A stretch of DNA of 6,764 nucleotides, from contig DDTZ01000069.1 of assembly GCA_002344565.1 (NCBI GenBank), forward strand, positions 1 through 6,764, in the 5' to 3' direction. The position numbers and the translations under genes are program-made. A model generated the notes under the pieces. That model searched no databases, was not told the origin of the DNA, and saw only the letters and a program-made list of their open reading frames with translations. Of the stretch, positions 6,481-6,764 are shown piece by piece. Positions within the stretch are counted from its first letter, which is position 1; each line of letters starts with the position of its first letter. The stretch comes from Bdellovibrionaceae bacterium UBA2351. Its GTDB lineage: Bacteria; Bdellovibrionota; Bdellovibrionia; Bdellovibrionales; Bdellovibrionaceae.

Positions 6481-6492
6481 GCCGAAAACTCT

Positions 6493-6504
6493 AGGAAATT
6501 TCCT
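6493..6504. repeat. 12-bp perfect palindrome upstream of the dnaJ promoter
   Basis: AGGAAATTTCCT reads the same on both strands and ends 9 bases before the -35 hexamer at 6514. Its position would suit an operator or activator site. It is not the CIRCE heat-shock element (TTAGCACTC-N9-GAGTGCTAA). No U-tract follows, so it is not a terminator. Its length is only modestly beyond chance in AT-rich DNA. Confidence 0.4.
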
Positions 6505-6513
6505 TCGTCATAC

Positions 6514-6541
6514 TTGACACTAGTTATAAAAAAAACATAAT
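6514..6541 (+). promoter_or_regulatory. Predicted sigma70 promoter of dnaJ
   Basis: A perfect TTGACA (6514-6519), a 16-base spacer and CATAAT (6536-6541, five of six) predict a start near 6548. The leader would be about 17 nt and contains AGGAG. The geometry is the same as at 55-82. A sigma32-type pattern was not recognised, so basal housekeeping expression is the simplest reading. Confidence 0.65.
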
Positions 6542-6553
6542 TGTTTGGTTTCC

Positions 6554-6558
6554 AGGAG
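6554..6558 (+). promoter_or_regulatory. Ribosome binding site of dnaJ
   Basis: AGGAG lies 6 bases before the ATG at 6565, a near-ideal Shine-Dalgarno that fixes the start of the partial dnaJ gene. Confidence 0.8.
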
Positions 6559-6564
6559 AGTTGC

Positions 6565-6764
6565 ATGTCTAGTCAGCAAGATTATTATCAAACATTGGGC
6601 GTTGCCCGTGATGCCGATGCCGATACTATTAAAAAAGCGTATCGCAAATTAGCTATGCAATATCATCCTGATCGTAATCCTGGTGATAAAGCGGCCGAAG
6701 ATAAGTTTAAAGAAGCCGCCGAAGCCTACGATGTTCTAAGTAACTCGGAAAAACGTTCCCAGTA
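6565..6764 (+). CDS. dnaJ: Chaperone DnaJ (5' part, cut by the window end)
   Basis: Sixty-six codons plus two bases are visible and the frame is open at the window end. The translation begins MSSQQDYYQTLGVARDADAD and continues through a complete J-domain core, with the invariant His34-Pro35-Asp36 that stimulates the DnaK ATPase. The segment KFKEAAEAYDVLSNSEKR is characteristic of true DnaJ, the cytoplasmic Hsp40 cochaperone. The Gly/Phe linker, zinc-finger and C-terminal domains lie beyond the window, so a CbpA-like or other J protein cannot be fully excluded. It has its own promoter and a strong AGGAG. Confidence 0.88.
   Translation, partial: MSSQQDYYQTLGVARDADADTIKKAYRKLAMQYHPDRNPGDKAAEDKFKEAAEAYDVLSNSEKRSQ

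Noticed and set aside
6472..6483. GGCC-AATA-GGCC hairpin overlapping the stop of the TlpA-like gene
   Set aside because: A 4-bp stem with no U-tract is too weak to call a terminator.
5994..6566. Three minus-strand frames of 78-95 aa opposite the TlpA-like gene
   Set aside because: They overlap one another and the well-supported thioredoxin gene; their compositions look like antisense translation.

Overview
The window reads as part of a Gram-negative, AT-rich chromosome. The gene set is a type IVa pilin, a deltaproteobacterial-looking TPR protein, a periplasmic TlpA-like thioredoxin and the start of dnaJ. The pilin leader and N-terminal helix, and the pilin / TPR / thioredoxin / DnaJ order, suggest a Bdellovibrio-like or other former deltaproteobacterial genome. 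That placement is inference from memory of the families, not from a search. I see no tRNA, rRNA, CRISPR array, insertion sequence or transposase.

Left half (about 1-4341): a small glycan-type cassette. A GT2 polyprenyl-phosphate-sugar synthase-like gene (114-818, +) has a good sigma70 promoter at 55-82. It converges with only 2 bases of separation on a minus-strand pair: a polytopic GT-C (TMTC-like) membrane protein with a C-terminal helical-repeat tail (2548-4341, -), followed 11 bases later by a cobalamin-type radical SAM enzyme with a DUF4070-like tail (821-2536, -). All three of these genes appear to start with TTG, while every gene on the right starts with ATG.

Middle (4342-4562): a 221-base divergent intergenic region. 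It holds an almost perfect 44-bp palindrome (4391-4434) and the strong ribosome binding site of the pilin gene. pilA (4563-5138, +) encodes a 191-aa class III-signal prepilin and ends in a strong intrinsic terminator with a GCAA tetraloop (5172-5205).

Right (5231-6764): a membrane-anchored TPR-like protein lacks a Shine-Dalgarno sequence and has a -10-like TAGAAT placed as for a leaderless message. It is followed after 2 bases by a TlpA/ResA-type thiol-disulfide protein, which is visibly richer in G+C. A short gap with a TTGACA-16-CATAAT promoter and a 12-bp palindrome then leads into dnaJ, which is cut off by the window end.

The most attractive functional reading is that the GT2 enzyme charges a lipid carrier with a sugar and the GT-C protein transfers it to an extracytoplasmic acceptor. 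The neighbouring pilin is the obvious candidate, and the radical SAM enzyme might modify the sugar or lipid. This is a hypothesis from gene neighbourhood and family type only.
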